From NCBI GenBank assembly GCA_025094145.1, contig JALLLS010000074.1, positions 1 to 64,000 on the forward strand: a stretch of 64,000 nt of DNA, given 5' to 3'. The notes beneath the pieces are model-generated. The model was not told the DNA's origin and searched no databases. It saw only the letters and a list, made by a program, of their open reading frames with translations. The stretch comes from Spinellus fusiger. Taxonomy: Eukaryota; Mucoromycota; Mucoromycetes; Mucorales; Phycomycetaceae. This document shows, piece by piece, positions 1 to 9,858 of the stretch (within the stretch, counting starts at the first letter, position 1; every line of letters starts with the position of its first letter). Made by a program: the position numbers and the translations under genes.

Positions 1-399
1 ACTATTTATGAATAAATCTTATCTTCTAATATATTAAAAAACGAGCTCCTTAGCAGTTAGCAATTCGTAAAAAAAAAAAAAGTTACATCTTTTTGTCGGA
101 CATAATCTTTCACTGGACACATAAGCCTTATTTCGAACAAACAATTAAATAGCTAATATTCTTTTGCCGGACATATCAGTATTTCTTGAATGGGTGGGTA
201 AACAAGGAAGAAATATGGAACTATATTAGTACTATTCTTTTTCCCTTCTTTTCAAAGTTAGTTAAATGCCAATGCATACTATATATTTCTCAAGCTGTGC
301 ACAGCCCGGATATTCTCGCAGAACTAATCACAGATGTCCTCTTGATTTTTTAAACTAACAGAACGAGCATATGGAGGTTGACATTGAAGAAACTGACAC

Positions 400-560
400 C
401 AACATGCAAGAAGCTGTCGAAAATATGGTTATTTTCACAAAAGTTATTGCAGCTATCTAAATAGTGATAGATACCAGACAGAAAGTAGAGACATTGTGAT
501 AAGACCAAGAAATGGCAGCTTACTGTAAAGAATTAGTGAGATGAATCAGTCATACAATTC
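400..560 (+). repeat. Dispersed repeat, left flank of the intact Tc1-like element
   Basis: This stretch matches 50,890-51,050 (same strand) and, in reverse, about 19,690-19,810. The shared text includes the segment 'gaccaagaaatggcagctta' at 504-523. It is probably a piece of an older transposon. I see no coding capacity. The match matters because the Tc1-like element beginning at 563 was inserted at its edge, so the 51 kb copy serves as an unoccupied site. Confidence 0.7.
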
Positions 561-562
561 TA

Positions 563-592
563 CAGTGGCTCCTAACAAAACAATGGTATTTT
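563..592 (+). repeat. Left terminal inverted repeat of the intact Tc1-like element
   Basis: A 30-bp end that is a perfect reverse complement of 1892-1921. The target TA lies at 561-562. Confidence 0.95.
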
Positions 593-664
593 CAAAATCA
601 GACCCTAATTTTACCCTTAAATTTTTTTTATTATACATTCTTCATTTATTGCTTTTCCACTCTA

Positions 665-1744
665 ATGTCTACCTCATATAACACCACCGAACAACCCATG
701 AGACCTCCTGGGAACAGAAAGAAGAATATCAATGACTTCACCCGATGTCTCATTGCTCACGAGGCCACCGTAAATGGGACCAGCCAGGCTGCCATTTCTG
801 CTAGGTTTGGAGTTAGTCAACAGTCTGTTTCCCTCATCGTAAAGAGATATAAGGAAACTGGCTGTTTCAAGGCCAAGAAGAGCACTGGGCGCAAGCCTAT
901 TCTTAATGAGAGGGACGAGAGAGAGGTCAGTCGCGAAGTGGGAAGGGATTCATTTCAGACAATGAATCAGCTTCACAAGCAGATGACCACCAAAGTGTCC
1001 AGGAGCACCCTCTCAAAAATGATGAAGAAGCTTGGCCTGTTTTCTTGCAGGGTGGACAAGAAAACTTCTCTCAGCATCAAGCACAAGAAGTTGAGGCTTG
1101 CTTGGGCTAAGGCCCATCTCCACTGGACTGAAAACGACTGGAAGACAGTCATCTGGTCTGATGAGTCCAGATACCAGTTGGTCACCACCAACAACCGTAC
1201 CAGGGTGGTGCAAAAAGTTAATGAGGGACTGCTCCCAAAGAACATCAAGCCCACTATGAAGTTTGGAGGTGGCAGCGTGATGGTGTGGGGATCTTTCTCT
1301 GGTGAAGGTGTTGGGAGATTGGCGCCTGTGAAGGGCAGTATAGACAGTAGAAGATACATTGATATCTTGAAGGAGAATTACTGCCCTGAGCTGGCTCGAC
1401 TCAAGGCACTGAATCCAGAGGTGGATTATGTTCTTCAAGAGGACAATGCCAGCTGCCACAAGAGTAGAGAGTCCAGGTTGTGGAAGGCAAATAAGAGCAT
1501 TGCCACTATGGAGGGGTGGCCCTCACAAAGCCCCAACCTGAACCCAATAGAGCATCTTTGGGAGGTGCTTGACAGAGCAATAAGAAAGAGGATGACCCCA
1601 GCAAGCTCCCTTCAGGATTTGGAGGTGCTTCTGTTGGAAGAATGGGAGAATATTCCCAAGGACACCACAGACACCCTCATTGCCAGCATGCATTGGAGAT
1701 GTAGGGCTGTCATTGAGGCCAAGGGTGGAAGCACCAAATGTTAA
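665..1744 (+). CDS. Tc1-like transposase, full length
   Basis: This 359-residue protein would cut and rejoin DNA at the ends of its own element. The N-terminal half has two helix-turn-helix parts (about residues 24-125, including RFGVSQQSVSLIVKRY), which in this family bind the terminal repeats. A DDE_3-type catalytic domain follows. The three acidic residues are visible: D166 in WSDES, D260 in LQEDNASCH, and the glutamate near 296 in SPNLNPIEHLWE, about 35 residues after the second aspartate. The length is typical for Tc1-like transposases. There are no stops, frameshifts or introns. It is the only gene in the element. The first ATG, 72 bp inside the left repeat, is taken as the start. Confidence 0.93.
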   Translation: MSTSYNTTEQPMRPPGNRKKNINDFTRCLIAHEATVNGTSQAAISARFGVSQQSVSLIVKRYKETGCFKAKKSTGRKPILNERDEREVSREVGRDSFQTMNQLHKQMTTKVSRSTLSKMMKKLGLFSCRVDKKTSLSIKHKKLRLAWAKAHLHWTENDWKTVIWSDESRYQLVTTNNRTRVVQKVNEGLLPKNIKPTMKFGGGSVMVWGSFSGEGVGRLAPVKGSIDSRRYIDILKENYCPELARLKALNPEVDYVLQEDNASCHKSRESRLWKANKSIATMEGWPSQSPNLNPIEHLWEVLDRAIRKRMTPASSLQDLEVLLLEEWENIPKDTTDTLIASMHWRCRAVIEAKGGSTKC

Positions 1745-1891
1745 GGGTTTCCACCCAATAAATTTGTATTTATTATTCTGTTGACCTTCTTTATACTTCA
1801 TCCAATTTACAAGTCTCTAATATGTGTTTAATGTATGTTTTTATTACAAAGAATAAGTATTTCCTATTGCAGAATTATACCGGGGTATGAA

Positions 1892-1921
1892 AAAATACCA
1901 TTGTTTTGTTAGGAGCCACTG
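1892..1921 (-). repeat. Right terminal inverted repeat of the intact Tc1-like element
   Basis: A perfect 30-bp inverse of 563-592, followed by TA at 1922-1923. Confidence 0.95.
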
Positions 1922-2084
1922 TACGATTTTCATTTTCTGAAATCCTGAAAAAAAGCATGCTTTACGGATATAAATTTTATGATCTCAAAACACATACTAA
2001 TGACTTCAAAGTCAACAAAAAGTTGGTTTAACATATTTTTTATATTAATGTACATATAAAAAAGTTTCTATTTAATATTTTTTT

Positions 2085-3247
2085 GGGCCACCTTCAGCAT
2101 CAATAACTGCCTAGCAGTGATCCTTCATTGAGCCAACTAAACGTTTGGCAAGATCAACGTGGATATCACCCCAAGCTTCTTCTAAAGCTATCTTGAGCTC
2201 ATCGATATTATTAATACTGGATCTATTGTTATCAATAAGCTTATCCAGACAGCTGCAGAGATGTTCAATGGAGTTGAGATCAGGACTTTGAGCAGGCTAG
2301 TAATCAAAGCGCCTGATTGCATGTGTGTTTTTCCACCATGTTTTATAGCCACCTGTATGGCAGCTAGCCCCATCTTCTTGGAATATAAAGTCCCTGTCTT
2401 CCTTCTTATTCAATTCAATGAACCATGGCAGAAATTTTCCTGCAAAAATGTTGACATATACGTCCTGATTCACAGTGCCATCAACAAAGACCAAAGGCCC
2501 AAATCCACCTGCCCAGAAACAGCTCCAGATCATTATGCTAACTTTCCCCCATTTGGTTGTAAGTATGATATGAGCATCCTTATATCTCTCTCCTATCTTT
2601 CGAATCACTCTGGCTCTTCCCTGGTAACCCTCTACTTCAAACCGTGACTCATCAGACCATACAATGCGTCTCCAGTCCTCAGGAGTTCAATTGACCCGTT
2701 CCTTCTCCCAACAAAGTCTTTTCTTCATGTTTTCTTCAGACAACCTTGGCTTGTGTGCTGCAAAGTAGGAACCAAACCCAATCTAGTATATGTATTTGAT
2801 GAATGTTGCTCTACAGATGATTATCTGATGTGCCTTAAGTTCAAAATTTATATAGTTATAGGAGGCAAATGGGTTGCCTCTTAGAATGGCCTCAAGTCGT
2901 CTGAGGTCTCTCTCGTTAGATTTTTTGGTGCACCAGAACTAGGTCTTGGTAGAGGTGTACCAGTGGTCTTGATTCTACTAATGATCTTTTAGACAGTAGT
3001 CTTGCTAATGCCAACGACCTTTGAAATGCTACCCATGGAGTAATTTTTTCTTTTCTTTTAAGCCAGTAAACACCCTACTCTCTTTCTTTAAGCTTATCAT
3101 AAACTATAGAGTTTCTAGTTGAGGATTCTGCGTTTGACATTTGAGATTGCTTAATGGAATGTGATTCAATGGTAAAAAGAAGAAGAATCATGTTTAAAAA
3201 TGTATAAATTAGGGGGTCGTATACTTTCTAATTTTGTGTGACTGTAT
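2085..3247 (-). pseudogene. Broken Tc1-like transposase copy
   Basis: Read on the minus strand, the order of Tc1 transposase motifs is visible. There is an N-terminal part around 3,140-2,700, WSDESRF with the first aspartate near 2,660-2,640, WGKVSIMIWSCF, FQEDGASCH with the second aspartate, then SPDLNSIEHL. The longest open piece is 2297-2608. Stops interrupt it, including a TGA before the WSDES block (near 2,690) and a TAG in place of the expected tryptophan just before P-A-Q-S-P-D-L-N (near 2,300). It differs clearly from the intact element and belongs with the relics at 50.2 kb and 53 kb. Its right edge near 3,247 (rc ACAGTCACACAAAATTAG) abuts the next repeat; I could not find a matching left end. 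Confidence 0.85.
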
Positions 3248-5003
3248 CAATAGCTACTTCCTAAGTGCATTCCCTCATAACAATAGAATCCACAACCTAA
3301 AGGCCTTGTGTTTTATTTTTGGGAGATAGATAACCATGCTTAGAAGTATGCTTTAGACACTCTGGATAGTATAGAAGACCACCTAAGATTGACTTGAAAA
3401 GAGTCTTCACTTGCCTAATAACAATACAACGAGTATCTTGTGGAATACAATGAGCTCAAGCCCAGATGAAGACACTGCTTACCTTTTTTTATCACTAGAA
3501 TAGTCCTTGGTAGTGCCTATCACCTCCTTCTATTGTTTCTCTTTGTTAACAATAACACATTACCTTGCTCAATTATGCTCATCTTGACAAGTGCTTGATT
3601 GTTAAGTTGTATATGTAGTGTGGGAGATAAAAAAGAGGGGAATATAAAAAAAATTAATGTTGGGCACTAAAGACATGTTTGGAGACACGTAGGGCTTGGA
3701 CGGGCCGGCTAATGACACTGTGCTGCAACGAGAAGAAAAGGATGTGGGGATATCCTTGACTGTGTGTGAGTGTAGCAATATAAGGGAGGGTAGATTTTAA
3801 CAAGTGAAATGTGAGGGGTAGAAAACGATCAGGTTTTTAGTCTGACTGTGGGACTTGGTGTGGACACAGTTCAGGACCAACGAAAAGAAAAGAGACACAA
3901 AGAAAGCTAGTTCTGTTTTTTTTTTCATTTTTCCAATTTTCTGCAAGTGATCTGTGTCCAGTATATTTTTCCCAGTCAGACCTCTCAGTGCGACATGTGA
4001 CTGCGTAAAAGACGCTTATTGTGACGCCTTGGACCAACTCGGCCATCTCTCCACATATTAAAAGACGGTTAATAAAAAGTGTCTTATACAAAAAAAAGAA
4101 AAAAAAAGCTAGCTGGGAACAGGGAACAGTCAACTACCAAAGTCTTTAAAGCCTATATTGCTCGTTTATATTTTCTAGAAGATACTCGGATCAAGGTCTG
4201 TTTTATTAAAGAAGTAGTAAACTACCCTTTTTATACTAATTGCTATTTTATTCCCAATGACGTGTGGGTTATTCAACTTGTCAATGCTGATGGTACTTTT
4301 ACCAAACCCTCCAAGAAGATTGGGTGGTCAGCCCACAATATTTATTTGTATTCTTTATTGACTAGGCCGACACTCTCAGCCCGCAATATCTCACACAAAT
4401 AATAATTTTTCTTTATTCTGGTGATGTATACACTAGCCTCCACTCATAAAATTCATAAGTTAGATTTACAAGTCAAACAATTAACACTATTTGCCTTGAG
4501 CCTAAAGCCCAGTATTAGAAACAATACTTTGTAATCATTAAGCACCACTGTTAATATCAGTTACAATAACATAGTTACTGAAGTGATTATGAATATTGAG
4601 TCAATGAATGTCTATAATGCTCTTAACACAAGTGAGTTTGGTTCTATTTTATGGACAATGACCACTAAAGTTAATTCTGTGTGAGTCCTATAATAAACAT
4701 ATTTTAAGCAGTGCTATGCTGCAAATACTGTGGGCTTAAGGATAACACATTATGCTAAACAATAAATTCAGTGACTGAGTTGTCATTTTGGGGTGATTCT
4801 TGTTCTATTTCTTGTCTTTGCAATTAAAAAGTATAGAATTGGCTGTAAAGTCAATCGTCATTGCTAGAATAGGCAAGTAGAGTTTGAAATAGCTCATTTA
4901 GACAGCGAAAAGGCCTTTTCAAACACATTAGCCAATCACAAGAATATTGCGGTTTTATTCTCAGATTATCTCCTTATGTATCCCAAAAATCTTTGGGTGT
5001 GTA
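3248..5003 (-). mobile_element. Member A1 of the CACACCCAAAGA-ended element family, truncated
   Basis: The terminus at about 4,977-5,003 reads TATCCCAAAAATCTTTGGGT followed by GTGTA, the same as the outer ends of the 20-24 kb pair. The segment 3,250-3,610 is a near-perfect inverse of 5,780-6,125 and also matches 22,490-22,850. Its other end is cut off by the Tc1-like relic at 3,247. An extra block (about 3,640-4,720) that the 20-24 kb copies lack interrupts it; part of that block recurs at 14,850-15,150. No transposase is recognisable, so the superfamily is unknown. Confidence 0.65.
4079..4402 (+). CDS. Unrecognised 107-codon open reading frame inside a repeat
   Basis: The frame starts with a lysine-rich run and continues with residues such as IKVCFIKEVVNYPFYTNCYF. 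I do not recognise the family. A diverged copy lies at about 15,000-15,150 on the same strand, where the frame is not kept open over its whole length. This looks more like a fragment of a transposon protein than a host gene, and it may not be expressed at all. Confidence 0.2.
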   Translation: MSYTKKRKKKLAGNREQSTTKVFKAYIARLYFLEDTRIKVCFIKEVVNYPFYTNCYFIPNDVWVIQLVNADGTFTKPSKKIGWSAHNIYLYSLLTRPTLSARNISHK

Positions 5004-6853
5004 TGCACATATACAGTCTCATACAATAGATGAGTGGATAGTAAATTTTTTTTTATTTATTTTTTGAGAAATAAAGGTATATCTATCAGTCTAAGATGTT
5101 CATAATGAAAGGTTCATGGAATGACACAGGATTTGGAATAGTTGTTCTTTAGATGATTGCCTACATTCTTATTATAAAAATATTGCTTAGTGCTTTGTAA
5201 CAAAGTCTTTATTTTTAATCACTCTAGTCCCTTTATCATTGCCTATAACTGTAAAACAGTATTCTTCAGACCAAACAATCTTGTTTTTATATCATTCATA
5301 TTTCTCAAATAATATGCAATTATTTATAAAGGGTTTGTGAATAGACAAAAGTATTTCCAGTCTTGAAGTAGATGATACCTTTTTAGGTCTTCCTGTACGC
5401 AGTTTGGGTCGATCTATGCCTTTGATTTTATACAATAGGATGATCCTGCCCACTGTGCTCTTTGTGAGGTCAACACTGTCAGCAATCTCTTGATAATTAG
5501 CATGTCTTTTCCATTGTCCTATAATTTGACCTTTAATAGACATGTGATGCTCTCTTCTTTTAGGACTATCTTTATGTTCTTGACTAAGAGTTGGCTGATT
5601 TTCATTGCTTGAAGTTATTATTTGAATAAATTCTAAAATAAAAATTGAAAATTGATTTGCTGTCCACTCATTTATTGCATGGGACTGTATACCTCACCAG
5701 AATAAGAATATTTTTTATTCTTTGGTCTTGTTATTATTTTGTTATTTCTTACACTGTCTATACAAATTGATACTTAAGTACTTATTGAGATGAGCATAAT
5801 TGAGCAAGGTAATGTGTTATTGTTAACAAAGAGAAACAATAGAAGGAGGTGATAGGCACTACCAAGGACTATTCTAGTGATAAAAAAAGGTAAGCAGTGT
5901 CTTCATCTGGGCTTGAGCTCATTGTATTCCACAAGATACTCGTTGTATTGTTATTAGGCAAGTGAAGACTCTTTTCAAGTCAATCTTAGGTGGTCTTCTA
6001 TACTATCCAGAGTGTCTAAAGCATACTTCTAAGCATGGTTATCTATCTCCCAAAAATAAAACACAAGGCCTTTAGGTTGTGGATTCTATTGTTATGAGGG
6101 AATGCACTTAGGTAGTAGCTATAGTCATAATATAGTATTAGCTATACTATTACAATAAACAATATTATTCATAAACAATATATTCCATTAATAATACAAT
6201 TTGATATTGAGGTATCCATAAGAGGAAATAATAATTTAGATACTTGCAAACCCTTTGTAGAATAGGCAGTGGTAAAACACCTATTTGCATGGATGGCTGT
6301 GGCTAAGTGAGATATATGGGTGTTGCTAAAATAAGCTAGAAGAAAGGAAGGTTTCAGGTAGAAACAATATAAAATTGCAAACTCTACATTGCAAATAAAA
6401 AGAGAAGTCATCTTATACTTGGATTCCAAAGAAGGGTGGTTTATAGCCAAGGTCAAGTATAGTTGTTGGTTCTTGCTCTGTTTCTGTTTGTTCTCTTTGT
6501 TTGTCCCTTTCGTTGGTCCGTCGTTAGGAAGGTTGTCGTTATCTGTTCTCTCGTACCCCCACAGACCTACTCTCAGAGTGTCCCTTCCAGACTATCACAA
6601 CCATAGTTCTCGCAGCCATAAAGAACTGAGTTCCCCATCTTCCATTTACGAACCCCTCCCCTTCTAGCACATATACTTGCAAGAGCAACCAGCCTTTCCC
6701 CGAGGTCCTGCGTGTCTTAAGAACGTACCCTTTGCCCAAACGTACACTTTTATTTTAAACAAAGTTTCATATAAGGGCAAAATTCGGGATGGACTTAAAG
6801 GGGAGATTGTATCCCTTATTAAAAGCCAAAAAATCTTTGGATGTGTGTAACAA
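5003..6853 (+). mobile_element. Member A2 of the CACACCCAAAGA-ended element family, head-to-head with A1
   Basis: The stretch 5,690-6,250 matches 21,205-21,750 on the same strand. The right end (6,790-6,853, AAAGCCAAAAAATCTTTGGA then TGTGTG) matches the inner ends of the 20-24 kb pair. The outer end that should lie at its left is missing: the sequence joins A1 at about 5,003. The copy carries a nested Tc1-like piece (5014-5687) and about 500 bp of extra sequence (6,250-6,760) not present in the 20-24 kb copies. No transposase was found. Confidence 0.65.
5014..5687 (-). mobile_element. Internally deleted Tc1-like element nested in member A2
   Basis: The ends are imperfect inverted repeats, CAGTCTCATACAATAGATGA at the left and the inverse of CAGTCCCATGCAATAAATGA at the right, each flanked by TA. 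The minus-strand frame 5292-5543 keeps a helix-turn-helix resembling the N-terminus of a Tc1 transposase (NYQEIADSVDLTKSTVGRII, then an RPKLRTGRPKK linker). The catalytic domain is absent. Copies at the same site occur at 20,748-21,203 and 22,930-23,592. Confidence 0.8.
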
Positions 6854-6963
6854 CACTTTTATTAAATACAGGTTTTAAACCTAAAATAACAATTAAAAAA
6901 AAGATTGCTTGAAATTAAAATTGGATGTTGTAACACTTTAGACACAGGTCTAAATAACATATA

Positions 6964-8062
6964 CACCTTTTTCGGAAAGTATTCGCACAACCTCAGAAAA
7001 AAATCGCACACTTTTTTTTTCATTTTTTGCACACTTTATATTTTACTTTTTGCACGATTTCATGAATTCTTTTTGCACAAAGTGTGCGAAATTTATTAAA
7101 GGATATGTCTACTTAAACATGTCTTAAATTTCGAAGAATAGTAACGACAAAATCCCTTAAGATCACTGATAAGAACATTGCTACATGCTTCAGTAATCCT
7201 CATGTTTAACGTCTCATTTTCTAAGAGCTTTCCTCTTTTAAGCTTACTCTTCAAAACAGACCAGAGTTGCTCGATGGGATTAAGCTCAGGAGAGTAGGGT
7301 GGAAGGTATACACATCCATAGCCACGACTTTCAATAAGTCTGCTACTACTTTCAGCTGTGTGGATAGGTGCATTATCCATTATTATATAATGTCCTTTAA
7401 ATTCATTGTAAAGATCCAAAACATCCAAAGTGCTTGCAATAAAGTTAAAGTAATGACCAGTAACTGTTCCAGTGAGACTGTTCTTTGCTTGATCTAACGT
7501 TGCAGAGGGGTAATAAAAAAAGAATTTTCAGAAAGATGTTCCTTATGGTCTTCATTTAATAATGCTGGTCGGCCCATTTTTGGGGTTTCTACTGGCTCAA
7601 CTTTGAGATCTCTGTTCATATTTTGCATGATTTGTTCCTGATCTCTTTCAAGCCAGTCGTATGCGGTTCGATGAGCAATACCCAACTGATTAGCTGCTTT
7701 ACCTGCAGTCATATCTAGTTCATAAACCAGATGAAAAAAGTGACCTTTAACATCATCACCATGTTTCTTGTAGTAAGACACAGGTGCTGGAGTAGAAGTT
7801 GTATCCTTTTTGGTGGCCTTGGGTTTTGGCTGAGGCTTCTCGGGTGGTTTTAAGTCCAAGTAAGTACTGTAGTCTATGATGTTTTGAAGAGGAAAAGATT
7901 CTTTATCTACATCCATCAATATGGGCTCATTGACTGATTCATTGATAGTATTTCCCTGTCCATCTTCATAGTAGATTTGTAAGCTCATTGTTGAAGAAAT
8001 AGTATTTCGAAAAGTGTGCAAATTTTTTTCTGAGGCTGTGCGAATACTTTCCGAAAAAGGTG
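6964..8062 (-). mobile_element. IS630/Tc1-superfamily element with an internal deletion
   Basis: The two ends are inverted repeats of about 50 bp with few mismatches, starting CACCTTTTTCGGAAAGTATT, and TA lies outside each end (6962-6963 and 8063-8064). Between them is a minus-strand transposase gene in two pieces (7494-8021 and 7096-7428). The good ends suggest it could still be moved by a transposase supplied from elsewhere; that is inference. Confidence 0.88.
7096..8021 (-). pseudogene. IS630-like transposase with the middle deleted
   Basis: The first part (8021-7494) gives 175 codons: an N-terminal region with YYEDGQGN, a proline/lysine-rich linker, and a helix-turn-helix around AGKAANQLGIAHRTAYDWLE. 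It ends in a stop soon after GRPALLNEDHKEHLSE. The second part (7480-7096) gives the C-terminal half of a DDE domain, with YIIMDNAPIHT (second catalytic aspartate) and LPPYSPELNPIEQLW (catalytic glutamate). The region that should carry the first catalytic aspartate is missing between the two, so this is an internal deletion as well as a frameshift. A related relic lies at 13,304-13,890. Confidence 0.88.
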
Positions 8063-8064
8063 TA

Positions 8065-9300
8065 AATGAAAACAGCTTAAGAGTGTATTTTTATTTTATG
8101 TATAGTGAGGCACCCTCTTTATTTTTACATATGCATTTGTTCACTCTACATGTATTCTGACATTGATAATACTCAGTTGAATATGATACATTGATAAGCT
8201 TCATTCATACAAAGTTATCATTAATTGGACTTGTGCTTTTCAACGACATAGCATTGGCCCGCAACCTTATTCTCTTAGCATGTCTACTGATAATCATTTA
8301 TTCAATATGTCATCTCTTCATCTGTGAAGACATCTGACAAACTCATGTTAGGTAGAAATACGTGCTACACCCTTACAAAACAAATCAAATAGAAACAAGC
8401 GTTTTAACTAAGCTAGTGTTAGAAATTAGAAATAGAGACAGTCCAGGTTCCAATGAGGACTCACTATAGTAAAATACATAAACATTATATACGAGAAAAG
8501 CTACCCCTGACACATAAGAGAGGAAGCATATAAGCTAGCAACTTATTAGAGGCTTTTGACTTTGACAAATATAACTTTTATTTTATCATTCACTCTTTTT
8601 CTTTGGTTATTGATTCAAGACATTCATAGTACAGATAGAATATTAAAATATCTGTTGATCGTTTTCGAATCATTTTGACTTATGTCTAATTCTAATTCTA
8701 AACCGTCTAATTTTAGGTTAAAGACCTGTAAACAGGTGATCAGACAAGTAAATTTAAACTGGCATTATATTATTCTTTATACTCAGCCCCCAAAAAAGAT
8801 AGCAGACTTTTTTAAACTTGGGGTGCCCCTTTTTAAATAAATAAATAAACTCTTATAGCTCACATTTGTATTGCTATAACTTCCAGTAAAATAAATTTGA
8901 GGGACTCTTGAGATAGGAGGCCTTTGATGGCTAGAGAATTAGAAGGGTGAACTTTTGGGTAGAGAAAAGATACTTTATTTTGTATGTAGAATCGTAGATA
9001 TTTATACTATTCTATTTCTCTGATGATTAGAAGTAGTATAGAGCCATTATGACTAATTGTTATCAGGTAATGTAGGTAGCAGTACAGTAATCCTTACAGC
9101 TAATGACTAACATTTAGTCTGTAGGTATTGACAGCAATTGTTACGGCTGATGACTCATGGTGTTTGGTTCAGCGACCAGGGAAGAATGTTTATCTTCTGT
9201 TGGAACTCCGGAGAGTGCCAGGCTCACAACACCAGAACATGATATATATAAAATTTAAACATTCAATGAATAAATAAGATGTTTTATTATACAGAACAAA
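8065..9300. other. AT-rich stretch without a recognisable gene
   Basis: I see no open frame with family motifs, no RNA gene and no clear repeat ends here. The block near 8,790-8,850 has runs of A, T and AAAT only. Confidence 0.6.
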
Positions 9301-9309
9301 ACTATATTT

Positions 9310-9545
9310 ATATTAATTATTAATTTCCATGACAGACCTTAGTATCAATGGTTGCTTAGCACCTCTGCTCTATGCCGGCAATGAATGTATATGAACTCTT
9401 CAGGAATTTCCTCCTAATCCATAGCTTTGTTAGCATCCAGCCCTCTCTTAGCGTTGTAAACACTCTTTCTATTGTATGTATATTTCTTTGTAATAAAGTG
9501 GAATAAAAAATAGGCCTAATGATACTTAATCGGGCTGAGATCAAT
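9310..9545 (-). pseudogene. C-terminal scrap of a Tc1-like transposase
   Basis: On the minus strand, starting at about 9,545, the three frames together recall the end of a Tc1 transposase. There is a diverged D-L-N-P-I-E block (now DLSPIKYH), then RKSVYNAKRGLDANKAMD, EEIPEEFIYI, and the closing IAGIEQRC block followed by a changed Q-A-T-I-D-T-K-G. Stops and frameshifts break it. It is related to the intact element's C-terminus but heavily decayed. Confidence 0.6.
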
Positions 9546-9858
9546 GTTAGACAAGTATTTGGTTAACTTTAGCAATGAATTTTTTCTTTACAAATGACTC
9601 TTTGACAATAACATGATGGGCTTTCGTAATACTAAACTTATAATCTATCTTACTAATTCTGAAAAAAAAAAGTGGGTAGGTTCAAATAAAGAAATACCAA
9701 CAATAAACAATAGCAATCATTGGCATAGGTTTTTTTACTGAGATATTGTCGGAGTATTAAATGGCTACAATCTTTTTAAACCATCCATTCAGATATTAAT
9801 ATTTAGTGTTGTGTACTTTTGAGAAAGTATATTGGTGTATGTAAATGCTTGTAAAAAA

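Larger units (their letters stand above)
563..1921 (+). mobile_element. Intact Tc1/mariner-like DNA transposon with perfect 30-bp terminal inverted repeats
   Basis: The ends are exact inverted repeats of 30 bp (563-592 and 1892-1921), starting CAGTGGCTCCTAACAAAACA. A TA dinucleotide sits directly outside each end (561-562 and 1922-1923), as expected for a Tc1/mariner target duplication. The element is 1,359 bp long and carries one uninterrupted transposase gene. Perfect ends, an open gene and a duplicated TA suggest a recent insertion, in contrast to every other Tc1-like copy in this window. Whether it is still active cannot be told from sequence. Confidence 0.95.

Noticed and set aside
2290..2310. 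Reassigned TAG codon as explanation for the shared stop in Tc1-like relics
   Set aside because: Host genes in the window use TAG as a normal stop (for example SNF8 and eIF2B-beta), and the relics contain other stops.
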